Below, piece after piece: positions 45,013 to 57,147 of a stretch of 64,000 nt of DNA. The stretch is from positions 171,859,703 through 171,923,702 of the forward strand of contig NC_057800.1 of assembly GCF_018294505.1 (NCBI RefSeq). The letters are read 5' to 3'. The stretch's first letter is position 1. Each line of letters begins with the position of its first letter. The DNA is from Triticum aestivum (taxonomy: Eukaryota > Streptophyta > Magnoliopsida > Poales > Poaceae). Below the pieces are notes generated by a model. It ran no database searches, had not been told where the DNA came from, and saw only the letters and a program-made list of their open reading frames with translations. The position numbers were made by a program, and so were the translations under genes.

Positions 45013-46550
45013 TCAAAGGTCATCATCATCATCATTATCATCATCAATAGGAGCTCCACTACCACCAGCATCATCAAGGAAATCAGCCCACTCAGGCCCC
45101 GAAGGAAAACCAAAGACTGAAGGAGGAGCCGCTGGAAGACGCTAATCGTCATTCATATTAGTAGCTCCAGAGTCACGAAGATGAGACTTCAAGGCATTCT
45201 TGGAAGTGATCAAGCGAGTGAAAACATCATGGTTTTGTGTGCAGTTGAAGGATAACGCCTTCATCATGGCAGAGTGTGCATTTACGATAAAACGAGCAAA
45301 ACTCCCAAAGGACGCAGAGCTCGCAGTAGTAGGATGAGACTAAGTAGCAGACCTATGAGCAGGGGCAGACTTGGAGGTACCCTTGGGAGCAAAATCATTG
45401 GCCATGTGAGGAGGAATAATCCACTTCTCATGCACATGGGTGCGGACAAGAGAAAATGGAGCCACACTCTCAATAAGAGTCTGAATGAATGGAGCATGAG
45501 GAAAGGCACGCTTATACTGAAAGCTAGCAAGATGGATTTCATGCCATAGGAAATGAGGAACATTTATCATGCCTTTGGGAGACTCATGGAGGCGAGACAT
45601 AAGATCGATGCAATAACTGTTGCAAGATCCCTTGTCACCCATCTTAGGATAAATGGTACAAATGATACATTGGTAGATGATGTAGTAGGGAGATCTCCAA
45701 ATAGAAACTTGATTCATATCCTTCATCTTTTCCTCCTCAGTAAGTTCATCAAGTTCCTTAAGGAGATAGCCACAAGCCTCAACTGCTTTGGGTTTGTGAT
45801 TTGGGTCATCTTTATGGATCTTGAATCCATTGTCTGGAAACCCAAGAGCAGCGACAAATTGAGCATAAGTGGCAGTGAGCTCGATGTCAGAGGTCATCCA
45901 GGTGATGGTCTTGTTAGGAGAAAAGAAGCATGTAGCATAAAACTAATGGACAGCCGCCTGATGTAAATCATGCTGAAATGCAAATGGAGCAGCAAGACCG
46001 AATGACTCAATGAGCTCAATGGCACCCGGATACTTCATGGGATGTTTCCGAATATGAGCCAAGTCAATGAAGTGGTGCAGAGAGAGACCCTTTGGTAGGA
46101 CTATAGAGGTGTAAATATCTGCCTAAACATTTGTGCGAAAACGTTGATCCAGAGAGTCTTGAACCACCTCGAATTGATCAACATCACGCCAGAACTTAAG
46201 ATATGCAAGCTTGGGCACTTTTGTGAAATCCTTGAGGATATGTCCATGAAGTTGAGGAGTCTCAAGGGGTATGTGTCGACCATCGGCATGCGGCCGATCG
46301 GGAGGAGGAGCAGGCATGTGAGTGGCCCTTCGAGAACCGCGGGGGCGGGACGAAAAGTCACTTGCACACCACGCTCCTCCTCCATCTCTTCTTCATAGTT
46401 AGAGCCCTCGGTAGAGGAGGATTGCTCGATCACAACACGTTTCCTAGCACACTTGCGTGGATGAAACTCCTCTTGAGAGTCATCGGAACCACCACGACGA
46501 GAGGTTGAAACCAAGGGCAGAGGAACATCGACACACCATAGTGAGCCCTT
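45013..46550 (-). pseudogene. Extra ORF downstream of SIRE pol (putative plant transposon protein, env position), 3' portion
   Basis: The minus strand encodes VPLPLVSTSRRGGSDDSQEE, CARKRVVIEQSSS, then after shifts FTKVPKLAYLKFWRDVDQF and DSLDQRFRTNVQ. Next is the conserved-looking block TYAQFVAALGFPDN, AVEACGYLLKEL, PHFLWHEIHLASFQ and VHEKWIIPPHMAN. It ends in an acidic tail (DDDNDDDDDL) with TGA at 45013-45015. The family is that annotated in plants as putative plant transposon protein (PF20167-like). Its N-terminal exon appears to be 52901-52847 (MVKFKHTTRKDAGGSSAHG) followed by a GT donor. The Athila-type element lies in the intron or at its edge. Several frameshifts. Function is unknown; it occupies the env-like position. 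Confidence 0.6.
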
Positions 46551-46555
46551 GGTAC

Positions 46556-47954
46556 TGATAACCCACAAGTATAGGGGATCACAATAGTTTTCGAGGGTAG
46601 AGTATTCAACCCAAAATTATAGATTCGACACAAGGGGAGCCAAAGAATATTTTAAGGTATTAGCAGCTGAGTTATCAATTCAACCACACCTGGAGATTAA
46701 TTATCTACAGCAAGTAATCAGTAGCAAAGTAGTTTGATAGTTTTGATAGTAGTGACGACAACAATAGTAACAGTAACAGTGATAGCATTAACTTTGTAGC
46801 AAGCGTAACAGTGATCATAGCAGTAGTAACTTAGCAGAAACAATATAAGATAAATTTGTAGGCATTGAATAGATGACTTGTTGGATGATATTCATCATGT
46901 GACAGTTATAACCTAGGGCTATTAGGTACTAGCTCTAGTTCATTGATATAATGTAGGCATGTATTCCGTAAATAGTCATACACGCTTTATTAAAAGAACT
47001 TGCATGACATCTTGTGTCCTACCCTCCTGTGGCAGCAGGGTCCATATTAGAAACTAAGGGATATTAAGGCCTCCTTTTAATAGAGAACCGGAACAAAGCA
47101 TTAACACATAGTGAATACATGAACTCCTCAAACTACGGTAATCACCGGAAGAAGTCCCGGTTGTTGTCATTCTAGGGTTACCAGATCATAACACGTACTA
47201 GGTGACTATAACTTACAAGGTCGGATCTAGAACATGGATATAATGGTAATAACATAAACGGTTTAGGTCTGAAATCATGGCACCCAGGCCCAAAGTGACA
47301 AGCATTAAGCCTCGCAAAGTCATAACAACATCAATCTAAGAACATAGTTGATACTAGGGATCAAGCCCTAACAAAACTAACTCGATTACATGATGAATCT
47401 TATCCAACTCCTCACTGACCAGCGAGCCTATGAAGGAATTACTCACGTCTGGTGGGGAGCATCATAGAATTGGCGATGGAGAAGGGTTGGTGATGACGAA
47501 GAACGAAGATCCCCCTCTCTGGAGCCCCAAACGGACTCCAGATCTGCCCTCCCGACGAAGAACAGGGCTTGGCGGTGGCTCCGTTTCGTGGATTGCGATA
47601 ATTCTTTCAACATGATTTTTTTCTCCGAAAATAGGATTTTATAGCATTGGAATCAGGGTCTGTGGGGCCACCAGGTGGGGACAACCCACCTGGGCGAGCC
47701 AGGAGAGGGGGGCGCGCCCTGGTGGGTTGTGCCCACCCAGGTGCCCCTCTCTAGCAGGTCTTGCCTCCAGAAATTCTTATTATTGATATAAAAAATCCTC
47801 GCAAAGTTTCATTCCATTCCGAGAACTTTTATTTCTGCACAAAAACAACACCATGGTAGTTCTGCTGAAAACAACATCAGTCCAGGGTTAGATTCATTCA
47901 AATCATGCAAATTAGAGTCCAAAACAAGAGGAAAAGCGTTAGGAAAAGTAGATA
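46556..47954 (-). repeat. 3' LTR of the Athila-type element (5' end clipped)
   Basis: It is collinear with 51399-52788 from TGATAACCCACAAGTATAG up to GGAAAAGTAGAT, where it stops before the CGTTGGAGACGTATCA-type terminus. It contains a perfect 9-bp inverted repeat with 5-base loop at 47671-47693 and a near-perfect one at 47719-47742. Long GC-rich frames are chance. Confidence 0.85.
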
Positions 47955-48556
47955 ATTATTCAAAATATAAACCACTAAAGCAAAAACTAATTGGACAAAC
48001 GGTGGAGTCACATACCAAGAAACAATTCCCAGAAACAGTTTCGGAAACAGAGCTTCGAGCAAAGAGATCAAATCCGTGGGTTTGAGCCTAAGAACATGGG
48101 AGACAGAGCAATGGAGATTTTTTTCTGGAGGTAAGTGATGATGTGGGATGAAGAAGTAAGTCAGGGGCCCACGTGGGGACCACAACCCACCAGTGTGCGG
48201 CTGGGGGTGCTGGTGCGCCCAGGTGGGTTGTGCGCACTTGGTGCACCTCCGTGTGATGTTTATTGCACCAAAAATTCTCAAATGTTCAAAAAAAATCATG
48301 TAAATTTTTTAGGGCATTATGAGAACTTTTATTTTTGGGTCATTTTATATTCCACGGGAAATTCAGAAAATAGACAAAACATGGCATTTTATTTTATTTA
48401 ACTAATAAAATAGAAAATAAAAGGTAGGGACAGAGGGTAGTGCTTACTAAATTCATCAACTTCATACCGTTCAAAAATGATCCATTAATAAGGTTGATCA
48501 AGTCTTATTAACAACCACTTTCGATTAGCATGAAACTGAAGAACTTTCGTAAATCA
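47955..48556 (-). other. 3' non-coding internal region of the Athila-type element
   Basis: About 600 bp between the protease ORF stop and the clipped 3' LTR. It includes a GGGCCCACGTGGGGACCACAACCCACC stretch (broken at 48160-48190) similar in style to the LTR hairpin region. No ORF and no RT or integrase remnant was seen. The purine tract expected at the LTR border is missing. Confidence 0.55.
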
Positions 48557-51320
48557 CTAAGTTACCTCAATGGGGATATGCATTTCCCCAACAATAAGCA
48601 TTTTATATTTCTTTTTGACAGTAGGTAGAGGTCTTTGAAAATTTCCAATAGTGATTGTCGGAGATTTTTTGATAACATTAATACCATTAACTTGGAATTG
48701 TTTCTCAGGAAAGTGCACCATATGCTCATTGCCGTTAATATGAAAAGTGACCTTGATTTTATTGCAATCAATAACAACCCTTGCAGTATTCAAGAAGGGT
48801 CTACCAAGGATAATCGACATGTTGTCGTCCTCGGGCATCTCAAGTATAACAAAGTCAGTTAAAATAGTAACATTAGCAACAACAACGGGCACATCCTCAC
48901 AGATACCGATAGGTACGGCAATTGATTTGTTAGGCATTTGCAAAGATATTTCAGTAGGTGTGAGTTTATTCAAGTCAAGTCTTTTATATAAATATAAAGG
49001 CATAACACTAACACCAACTCCTAAATCACACAAAGCAGTTTTCACATAATTCTTTTTGATAGAGCAAGATATATTTGGTATTTCCAGATCTCCAAGTTTT
49101 TTAGGTACTCCATCTTTAAAAGTGTAGTTAGCAAGCATAGTGGAGATTTCAGCTTCCGGTATTTTTCTCTTATTTGTGATGAAGTCTTTCATATACTTTG
49201 CACATGGAGGCATTTTCAAGATATCAGTCAAGCGAGTATGCAAAAAGACTAGCCTCAGCATTTCACCGAAGCGTTCAAATTCATCATCATCATTCTTTTT
49301 AGTTGACTTGGGTGGAAAAGGCATAAGTTTTTGAACCCACGGTTCTCTTTCTTTACCGTGTTTTCTAGCAACAAAGTCTCTTTTGTCATATCTTTTATTT
49401 TTAAGTTGTGGGTTATCAAGATCAACACGTGGTTCTACCTCAACATCATTGTCTGGCTCTTTATCATTGGTTGGTTGAGAGTCTTCATGAACTTCATCAT
49501 TATATTTTTCATTATCATTAGGTGAGTGTTCATTACCAGATTGAGTTTCAGCATCTGAGATAGAAACTTCATTATCATTGTCTGGAGGTTTCTCTATTTC
49601 AGGTTCACTAGGAGCATGCAAAGTCCTATCATTTTTCTTTTTCTTTCTAGAAGAACTAGGTGCACTAGTGTTAGCTCTTTGTGAATCTTGTTCAATTCTT
49701 TTTGGGTGTCCCTCAGGATAAAGTGGTTCCTGAGTCATTTTACCTCCTCTAGTTGCAACTCTAACAGCAAAGTCATGCATATTATTATTCATTTCATCAA
49801 GCAATTCTCTTTGAGATTTAGCAACTTGTTCTAATTGAGTTTGAACCATAGAAGCATGTTTTCCAACACCTCTAACATCATTTGATATTCTAAATAACAA
49901 GTCACTCAAGCGAGCAATCATATCATAATTGTATTTCAATTGTTTCATAACATTTGCATTGAAGTGATCTTGTTTTCTAATATAGTTTTCAAACTCATAA
50001 AGGCATTGACTAGGATGCATATTGTGAGGATTATCACTATCATTAAACTTCATAAGAGAATTTACCTCTACCACCTTAGGAAGTGGTGGTGTATTACGCC
50101 CATGTATTTCTTCAATAGGAGGTAAATTCTTAACATCCTCAGCCTTAATACCTTTTTCCTTCATATATTTCTTTGCCTCTTGCATATCTTCGGGACTAAG
50201 ATATAATATACCCCTCTTCTTCAGAGTGGGTTTAGCCGGTGGTTCGGGAATAGTCCAATCATCATAGTTTTTCAATATGTTATTCAATAATTCTTCAGCT
50301 TGCCCTGAAAACACAACCAACACAACTATCTAGGAAGTCCCTAGAAGCATCAATTAGTCCATTATAGATAATATCAAGTATTTCATTTTTCTTAAGAGGA
50401 TGATCTGGCAAAGCATTAAGTGACTAGCAAAGCCTCCCCCAAGCTTGTGGGAGACTCTCTTCTTTAGTTTGAGCAAAGTTAAATATTTCCTGTAAGGCAA
50501 CTTGTTTCTTATGAGCAGGAAAATATTTTTCAGAGAAGTAATAAATCATATCCCGGGGACTACGCACACAACCAGGAGAAAGAGTATTGTACCAAGCTTC
50601 AGCATCACCCTTTAATAAGAAAAGAAATAATTTGAGAATAAAGTAATAGTGAGTTTTCTCATCATGAGTAAAAAGGGTGGCTATGTCATTCAACTTAGTA
50701 ACATGTGCCACAACAGTTCCAGTTTCATAACAATGGAAAGGATCAGATTCAACCAAAGTAATTAACTCTGGGTCAATAGAGAATTCATAATCCTTATCAT
50801 AAATAAAGATAGGTGAAGTAGCAAACTTAGGATCACACTTCATTCTAGCATTCAGAGATTTTTCTTTATACTTATGTAATAATTTCTCTAGATCATCTCT
50901 ATCTTTGCAAGCAAGAATGTCTCTAGTTGTTTCTTCACTCATAACATAACCTTCCAGTACCTCAGGCAATTCATATCTAGGAAGGCTAGTTCTAGTAGGT
51001 GTTTCAGGAGATTCAGTTTCAAGCTCATCATCAGATTCAACAACATCATGTTGTATTACTCTAGCAATTTGTTTATCAAGAAATTCACCAAGTGGCAGAT
51101 CATCATTATCAAGCAAGGTACTGGCATCATCATAAGCATCATTCATAGTAGAAGTAGCATCATAAATAACTTGTGACATATCAGAATTGCTAGCATGTGG
51201 TGGTGTTGCAAGTTTATTCATAACAGAAGGTGAATCTAAAGCAGAACTGGATGGCAGTTCCTTACCTCCCCTCGTCCTTGAGGGAAATATCATAGTCTTA
51301 GGATGCTTCAAATTATTCAT
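48557..51320 (-). pseudogene. gag-protease of the Athila-type element, one break between parts
   Basis: The N-terminal part (51320-50424, 298 codons) has LPRYELPEVLEGYVMSEE and the capsid-like FLLKGDAEAWYNTL and YFSEKYFPAHKK. It ends in TAG within GRLC-SLN (by context a Gln codon). After a frameshift near 50320-50400, the second part (50323-48557, 588 codons) is open. It shows MQEAKKYMKEKGIKAEDV, a long acidic, Asn/Asp/Glu-rich linker, FGEMLRLVFLHTRLTDILK, and a protease of the DLG type (ALCDLGVGVSVMPLYLYKRL) with IILGRPFLNTARVVID. DLG in place of DTG is normal for the Athila lineage. No polymerase domains follow, so the element relied on others for movement. Confidence 0.8.
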
Positions 51321-51369
51321 AGTGATAATATGATAATAATCCCAAGTGACTCAACAAATATAGCTATGC

Positions 51370-51387
51370 TCCCCGGCAACGGCACCA
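51370..51387 (-). other. Primer-binding site of the Athila-type element
   Basis: The minus strand reads TGGTGCCGTTGCCGGGGA eleven bases after the 5' LTR end. This is the site type used by Athila/Tat-lineage elements; the lineage standard has TGGCGCC, so one base differs. Confidence 0.8.
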
Positions 51388-51398
51388 GAAAAAGGTCT

Positions 51399-52788
51399 TG
51401 ATAACCCACAAGTATAGGGGATCGCAACAGTTTTCGAGGGTAGAGTATTCAACCCAAATTTATAGATTCGACACAAGGAGACCCAAAGAATATTTGAAGG
51501 TATTAGCAGCTGAGTTGTAAATTCAACCACACCTGGAGATTAATTATCTGCAACAAGTAATCAGTAGCAAAGTAGTTTGATATTTTTGATAGTAGTGACA
51601 ACAACAATAGTAACCATAAAAGTGATAGCAGTAACTTTGTAGCAAGCGTAACAGTGATCATAGCAGTAGTAACTTAGCAGAAACAATAGAAGATAAATTT
51701 GTAGGCATTGGATCAGTGACTTGTTGGATGATATTCATCATGTGACAGTTATAACCTAGGGCTATTAGGCACTAGCTCTAGTTCATTGATATAATGTAGG
51801 CATGTATTCCGTAAATAGTCATATTTGCTTTATTAAAAGAACTTGCATGACATATTTTGTCCAACCTCCTCCCGTGGCAGCGGGGTCCATATTGGAAACT
51901 AAGGGATATTAAGGCCTCCTTTTAATAGAGAACCGGAACAAAGCATTAACACATAGTGAATACATGAACTCCTCAAACTACGGTAATCACCGGAAGAAGT
52001 CCCGATTATTGTCACTCAAGGGTTACCGGATCATAACATGTAGTAGGTGACTATAACTTGCAAGGTCGGATCTAGAACATAGATATAATGGTAACAACAT
52101 AAACGGTTCAGATCTGAAATCATGACACCCGGGCCCAAAGTGACAAGCATTAAGCATGGCAAAGTCATAGCAACATAAATATAAGAACATAGTGGATACT
52201 AGGGATCAATCCCTAACAAAACTAACTCGATTACATGATGAATCTCATCCAACTCCTCACTGACCAGCGAGCCTACGAAGGAATTACTCACTCCCGGTGG
52301 GGAGCATCATGGAATTGGCGATGGAGAAGGGTTGGTGATGATGAAGAACGAAGATCTCCCTCTCCGGAGCCCCCCGAGGAAGAACAGGGCTTGGCAGCGG
52401 CTACATCTTGTGGATCGCGATAATTCTTTCTCTCTGATTTTTTTCTCCAAAAATAGGGTTTTATAGCGTTGGAATCAGGGTCTACGGGGCCACCAGGTGG
52501 GGACAACCCACCTGGGCGAGCCAGGAGAGGGGGGCGCGCCCTGGTGGGTTATGCCCACCCAGGTGCCCCTCTTTGGCAGGTCTTGGCTCAAAAATTCTTA
52601 TTATTGATATAAAAAACCTCGCAAGGTCGTTCCATTCCGAGAACTTTTATTACTGCACAAAAACAACACCATGGTAGTTCTGCTGAAAACAACGTCAGTC
52701 CGGGGTTAGTTTCATTCAAATCATGCAAATTAGAGTCTATAACAAGAGGAAAAGCGTTAGGAAAAGTAGATACGTTGGAGACGTATGA
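51399..52788 (-). repeat. 5' LTR of the Athila-type element
   Basis: 1390 bp, plus-strand TGATAACCCACAAGTATAG to GACGTATGA. It is collinear with the left LTR with scattered substitutions and includes the paired hairpins near 52494-52565. Confidence 0.87.
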
Positions 52789-52793
52789 GGTAT

Positions 52794-53824
52794 GAATGAA
52801 GACGAAGACAAATAACAGAAAATGAGAATGAAAGGATATAAATTACCATGGGCCGAGGAACCCCCGGCATCCTTGCGAGTGGTGTGCTTGAATTTTACCA
52901 TGGTGAGACGAACCTCACCAGAGGGATTAACCAAGAGAGAAAGGGGATCACTACTGTGAGTACAAACAAGTGACAGAGACGAGAGAGAGCCAAAGAAACA
53001 AGCAGGGTGAGGTACCAGGTTAGGGCGAGGCGAGGAAGAAGAGGCTGGGGGCGCGGTGAAGGGCAGCCGCCGGCGAGGGCGAGGGCGAAATCACCCTCCT
53101 GGCGGTGTGGCGGCGGACACAATCGAGGAGAGGGGAGAAAACTAGACAGGGCAACTGCACAGACCCGACCCCGAAGGTATTTATGTGGGCCGCAAACTAC
53201 GTCGAACGACTGACCGCGGTCGGACTTCCGGGCACCGGTGGATGTACCAAGCGACGGACAGCCGGAGAACCTCGGACGTCCGAGACCTGGGGAGTGGTTT
53301 TGGGTTGTGCACAATTTCTCATAGCAACAGGACAGCCGAGTGACGTCGGACGGTCAGAAGCTATGAGTCATCGGACGTCCGATAACCGTCGGACGACTGG
53401 TGGCAAAAGTTTTTGGCAGATAGCACAAGAAAACCTAGAGGAACCAAAATACAAGGATGGGTATATGACAAAATACTATGGGCAATCTAACATGTAAGAT
53501 ACCACATGGTGAGCAACTAGACACACATGTTAAGACCCCTAAAGATGATTGGACATCGTCTCCTTTGAGAAGAGTCGGTGGCAAATAGGCCACCATGTGT
53601 GAGTATAGGTGTCATGAAGCCGCGAAGATAATGTCCTTGGGCTCACTAACACTACTCCATCATTTAAAGTACTGAAGTTCGAAGAACATGGTAACTTTGA
53701 GAGTGTTTGTTCTTTTTATGCATTATATATAGGGTGAGAGTACTCATGAGTTGACTGTCTTCCCCTAAACATATGCCTGCATCTAAACAAGAAATGAAGT
53801 GGATGCATGGATGGTTACTAGATT
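52794..53824 (-). promoter_or_regulatory. Spacer between SIRE pol and the extra ORF: leader, splice-like sites and CGGACGTCCG motifs
   Basis: On the minus strand, after the pol stop (53825), an AT-rich spacer leads into CGGACGTCCG-type palindromes (53270-53400). A CATAAATACC box follows (about 53186-53177), then a GC-rich pyrimidine leader (53160-53030) with a GT...AG intron-like segment, and the ATG at 52901 (MVKFKHTTRK). Exon 1 appears to be 52901-52847 with the donor ATG|GTAATTT. The arrangement looks like an independent Pol II promoter for the extra ORF, which is inference. Confidence 0.45.
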
Positions 53825-55401
53825 TCACATAATGTTGTCAAGCCCCAAGATACCAAGTTCACGGCTAAGTTGACAAAACCTTGCTTCATCCAAAGGCTTG
53901 GTGAAAATATCTGCAAGTTGCATATCGGTGCCAACATGAGAAATATCAATGTCACCCTTTTCCACATGATCTCTCAAGAAACGATATCTAATATCAATGT
54001 GCTTGGTGCAGGTATGATCTTTGGGATTCTCAGCCTGATGGCACTTTCATTATTACATAGAAGAGGCACATTTCTATAGGTGATACCGTAATCCTTCAAA
54101 GTTTGCCTCATCCATAGTAATTGAGTTGCACAACTGGCAGTTGCTATGTATTCGGCTTCGGCGGTGGAGAGAGCAACACAATTTTGTTTCTTCGAGGACC
54201 AACTTACCAAGAATCGTCCAAGAAATTGACATGCACCAGAGGTGGACTTATGGTCCACTTTGTCTCCAGCCCAATCCGCATCCATGTACCCAATGAGATC
54301 AAACTTGGCATCCTTGGGGTACCATAGACCCAACTTTGGGGTGTGAACAAGGTATCTAAGAATATGCTTAACCGCCTTATGATGACTTTCCCTGGGGGAA
54401 GCTTGAAATCTAGCACACATGCATACACTGAACATGATGTCTGGTCTAGATGCATAAAGTTAAAGAAATGAACCAATCATAGAGCAGTAAGTAGATAGGT
54501 CGAAAGGAATACTGTTTGTGTCTTCGGTGAGTACATTTTTTGTTGGCATGGGTGTCTTACATGGGCTAGCATCAGACATGCCAAACTTCTCTAGAATATC
54601 CTTGAGGTACTTTGCTTGAGACAAGAAAATTCCTTCTTGAAATTGGTGAATTTGGAATCCGAGAAAGAACTTCAAATCCGCATTGAGTGACATTTCAAAA
54701 TTCTTGGTCATGGAGGCCGCAAACTTCTTGCATAAATGAATGTTAGGAGAACCAAAAATGATATCATCTACATAGAGTTGGCATAAGATCAAATCACCCT
54801 TGTCCCTCTTAGTAAAAAGAGTGGGATCGATCACCCCTCTCACAAAACCATCATCGAGTAAAAACTTCTTAAGATGATCATACCAAGCATGAGGTGCTTG
54901 TTTGAGGACATACAAAGCCTTATGAAGTTTATACACATAGTATTTGTGATCGGGATCAACGAACCCAGGTGGTTGTGATACATATACTTCCTCTTGTAGA
55001 GGACCTTTAAGGAAAGCACTCTTCACATCCATTTGATGTAATGTAAAACCATTGAAAGCAGCATAAGCAAGTAAGATGCGAATAGATTCAAGACGGGCAA
55101 CAGGGGCAAAGGTCTCACCAAAGTCCAAACCTTCAACTTGCGAGTACCCTTGTGCCACTAACCTTGCCTTGTTACAGATGATTACACCATTCTCATCTTG
55201 CTTGTTCTTGAAAATCCATTTTGTTCCAATGACATTATGCTCCGTAGTTGGCCTCTCGACTGATGACCACACTTGGTTGTGTTCAAAACTGTTCAACTCT
55301 TCTTGCATAGCAACGAGCCAATTGTTGTCCATCAATGCATCTTGTACCTTGAGAGGCTCAACACTAGACACAAACGAGAAGTGAGCACAAAAGTTTGTCA
55401 A
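53825..55401 (-). pseudogene. SIRE-type pol: reverse transcriptase and RNase H
   Basis: RT frame 55401-54460 has [52 protein letters not shown] and the catalytic [11 protein letters not shown] (about 54790-54758). A frameshift near 54440-54465 leads to RNase H (54435-53974) with RYLVHTPKLGLWYP, GYMDADWAGD, ALSTAEAEYIA and LLCNNESAI. Another shift follows, then the pol tail ending TGA at 53825-53827. Copia domain order is confirmed by integrase lying upstream. RT active-site residues are kept, but the frame breaks make it inactive. Confidence 0.88.
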
Positions 55402-57110
55402 ATATTTACGAGTGACTCTACCTTATGATATGCCGGTGAGAATTTTGTCAATATCAACACGACCGACCACTCGAGGCATGATGGAGTTAGGGTTTTGCGA
55501 GGTTCAACTTCATGTCCATCGTCCACGTCCTCAACATATGGATCATTAATGTGTGGTGGAAGATCTTCTTATTCATATTTCATTTGTTGAGGTTCATCAT
55601 CAATGATTGCACTTTCTTGTTCTTGCCCTTGATGATGATCTTGTTCTTGAAAATTATCATGAAGAGGGACTTGATCATCTTCTTGTACTTGAATTAAGGG
55701 CATTGGTTGAGCAATAGGAGCTTGTGATGGTATGGGTGTTGAATTAGTTTGATGATGTGTGAAGCTTCCATCTTCTTCATCATCATCATGAGGTTCTTGT
55801 TCCATTGGAAGAAGTGCACCAACACTTAGATCAACTTGCTCCCCATGGGATCCATTAAATTCATCAAACACCATGTCACAAGTTTCTACAACACATCCAT
55901 TAGATTTGTTGTAGACTCTATAGGCGTGAGAGTTTGATCCATAGACAACAAATATGGTCTGAATTGTTTTGGATTGAAATTTTCCTAACCGTTCCCTTTT
56001 GTTGAGGATGAAACATTTTCACCCAAATACTCTAAAGTACTTGACATTTGGCTTGTTCCTAGTTAGGAGCTCATATGGAGTCTTTTTCAATATTGTGCGG
56101 AGGAAGAGTCGGTTTGATGCATGGCATGCAGTGTTGACAGGCTCGGCCCAAAAACTATGTGGTGACTTGTATTCATCCAACATGGACCTTGCCATCTCCA
56201 CAAGTGTACGGTTCTTCCTTTTGTCTGCACCATTTTGCTGAGGAGTGTATGAAGCTAAATATTTATGCTCAATCCCTTCATCACTAAGAAATTCTTCCAA
56301 GGTGTAGTTCTTGAACTCAGAGCCATTGTCACTTCTTATTGCCAAGATTTCTTTGTCAAACTTGCGTGCTTTCTTGGCAAAATCGATGAAGGTGATCTTC
56401 ATCGCATCCTTGGACTTGAGGAAAAACACCCATGTATATCTTGAGTAATCATCAACAATGACAAGTCCATACTTTTTTCCACCAAGACTATCCCATGAAG
56501 GAGGCCCAAAAAGATCCACATGAAGGAGCTCCAAAGGCCTTGAAGTAGACACGATACTCTTGGGTGGGTGCTTTGATTGATGTTGCTTCCTGGCTATGCA
56601 TGCACTACACACACGATCTTTCTCAAAAGAGGCATTGGTTAGTCCATGGATGTGATTACCCTTTAAGATATCTTGAAGATTTATCATGCCGACATGGGCT
56701 AGCCGGCGATGCCATAGCCACCCCTTGTCGGCCTTGGCCACTAGACAAGTTGCATGGAATGTGCTCTCTTTCGAGAAATCAACCGTGTAAAGGTTGCCAT
56801 CCAACTCTCCAACAAAGGCCACTTCGAGAGTTTCTATATTGAATACTTTCACATCCGTTAGTCCAAAGAGTGTATCATAAACAACAGAAGCCAATTGGCG
56901 AACACAAAGCAAATGATATTTAAGGGATTGAACAAGCATGCCATTTGCAAGAGACATGTCATTTGTGATAGTCACCTTGCCCAACCCGAGTACCTGTCCT
57001 TTTGATCCTCCACCAAATATAATGCTCATAAATGGTTGAATAGATTCCATGAAATTGTAGATCAATTTGCTATCTCCGGTCATATGATTGGTACATCCAC
57101 TATTAATCAC
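55402..57110 (-). pseudogene. SIRE-type protease and integrase with lost catalytic residues
   Basis: The frame 57110-56019 starts at the protease site, where the expected D-S-G reads N-S-G (INSGCTNHMTG). A GAG-pre-integrase part follows (WLWHRRLAHVGMINLQDIL) with the CSACIARKQ finger. The integrase core is LELLHVDLFGPP, IRSDNGSEF and TPQQNGADKRKNRT; the catalytic Glu of the family's QQNGxxE motif is Lys here. Both changes are single transitions. The remainder to 55402 is an acidic linker (EQEPHDDDEEDGS, DDQVPLHDNFQEQ) typical of the SIRE integrase C-terminus, broken by stops. Confidence 0.85.
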
Positions 57111-57147
57111 CCATTTTACTCCACCAGATAAAGCAACCTACACACAA

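Larger units (their letters stand above)
46556..52788 (-). mobile_element. Non-autonomous Athila/Tat-type Gypsy (Fatima/Sabrina-like), gag-protease only
   Basis: LTRs at 51399-52788 (5') and 46556-47954 (3') bound an internal region of only about 3.4 kb. The primer site matches the TGGTGCCGTTGCCGGGGA type used by Athila/Tat lineages. The ORFs give gag and an aspartic protease, with no RT, RNase H or integrase. The target duplication is GGTAC (46551-46555) against GGTAT (52789-52793), one transition apart. The 3' LTR lacks its first ~16 bp and the adjoining purine tract. Terminus at 52788 is GA instead of CA. It sits in the SIRE-type Copia. Confidence 0.82.

Noticed and set aside
45013..46550. 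Viral envelope gene
   Set aside because: No signal peptide or membrane segment is visible. The protein matches the plant transposon-protein type instead; env refers only to its position.
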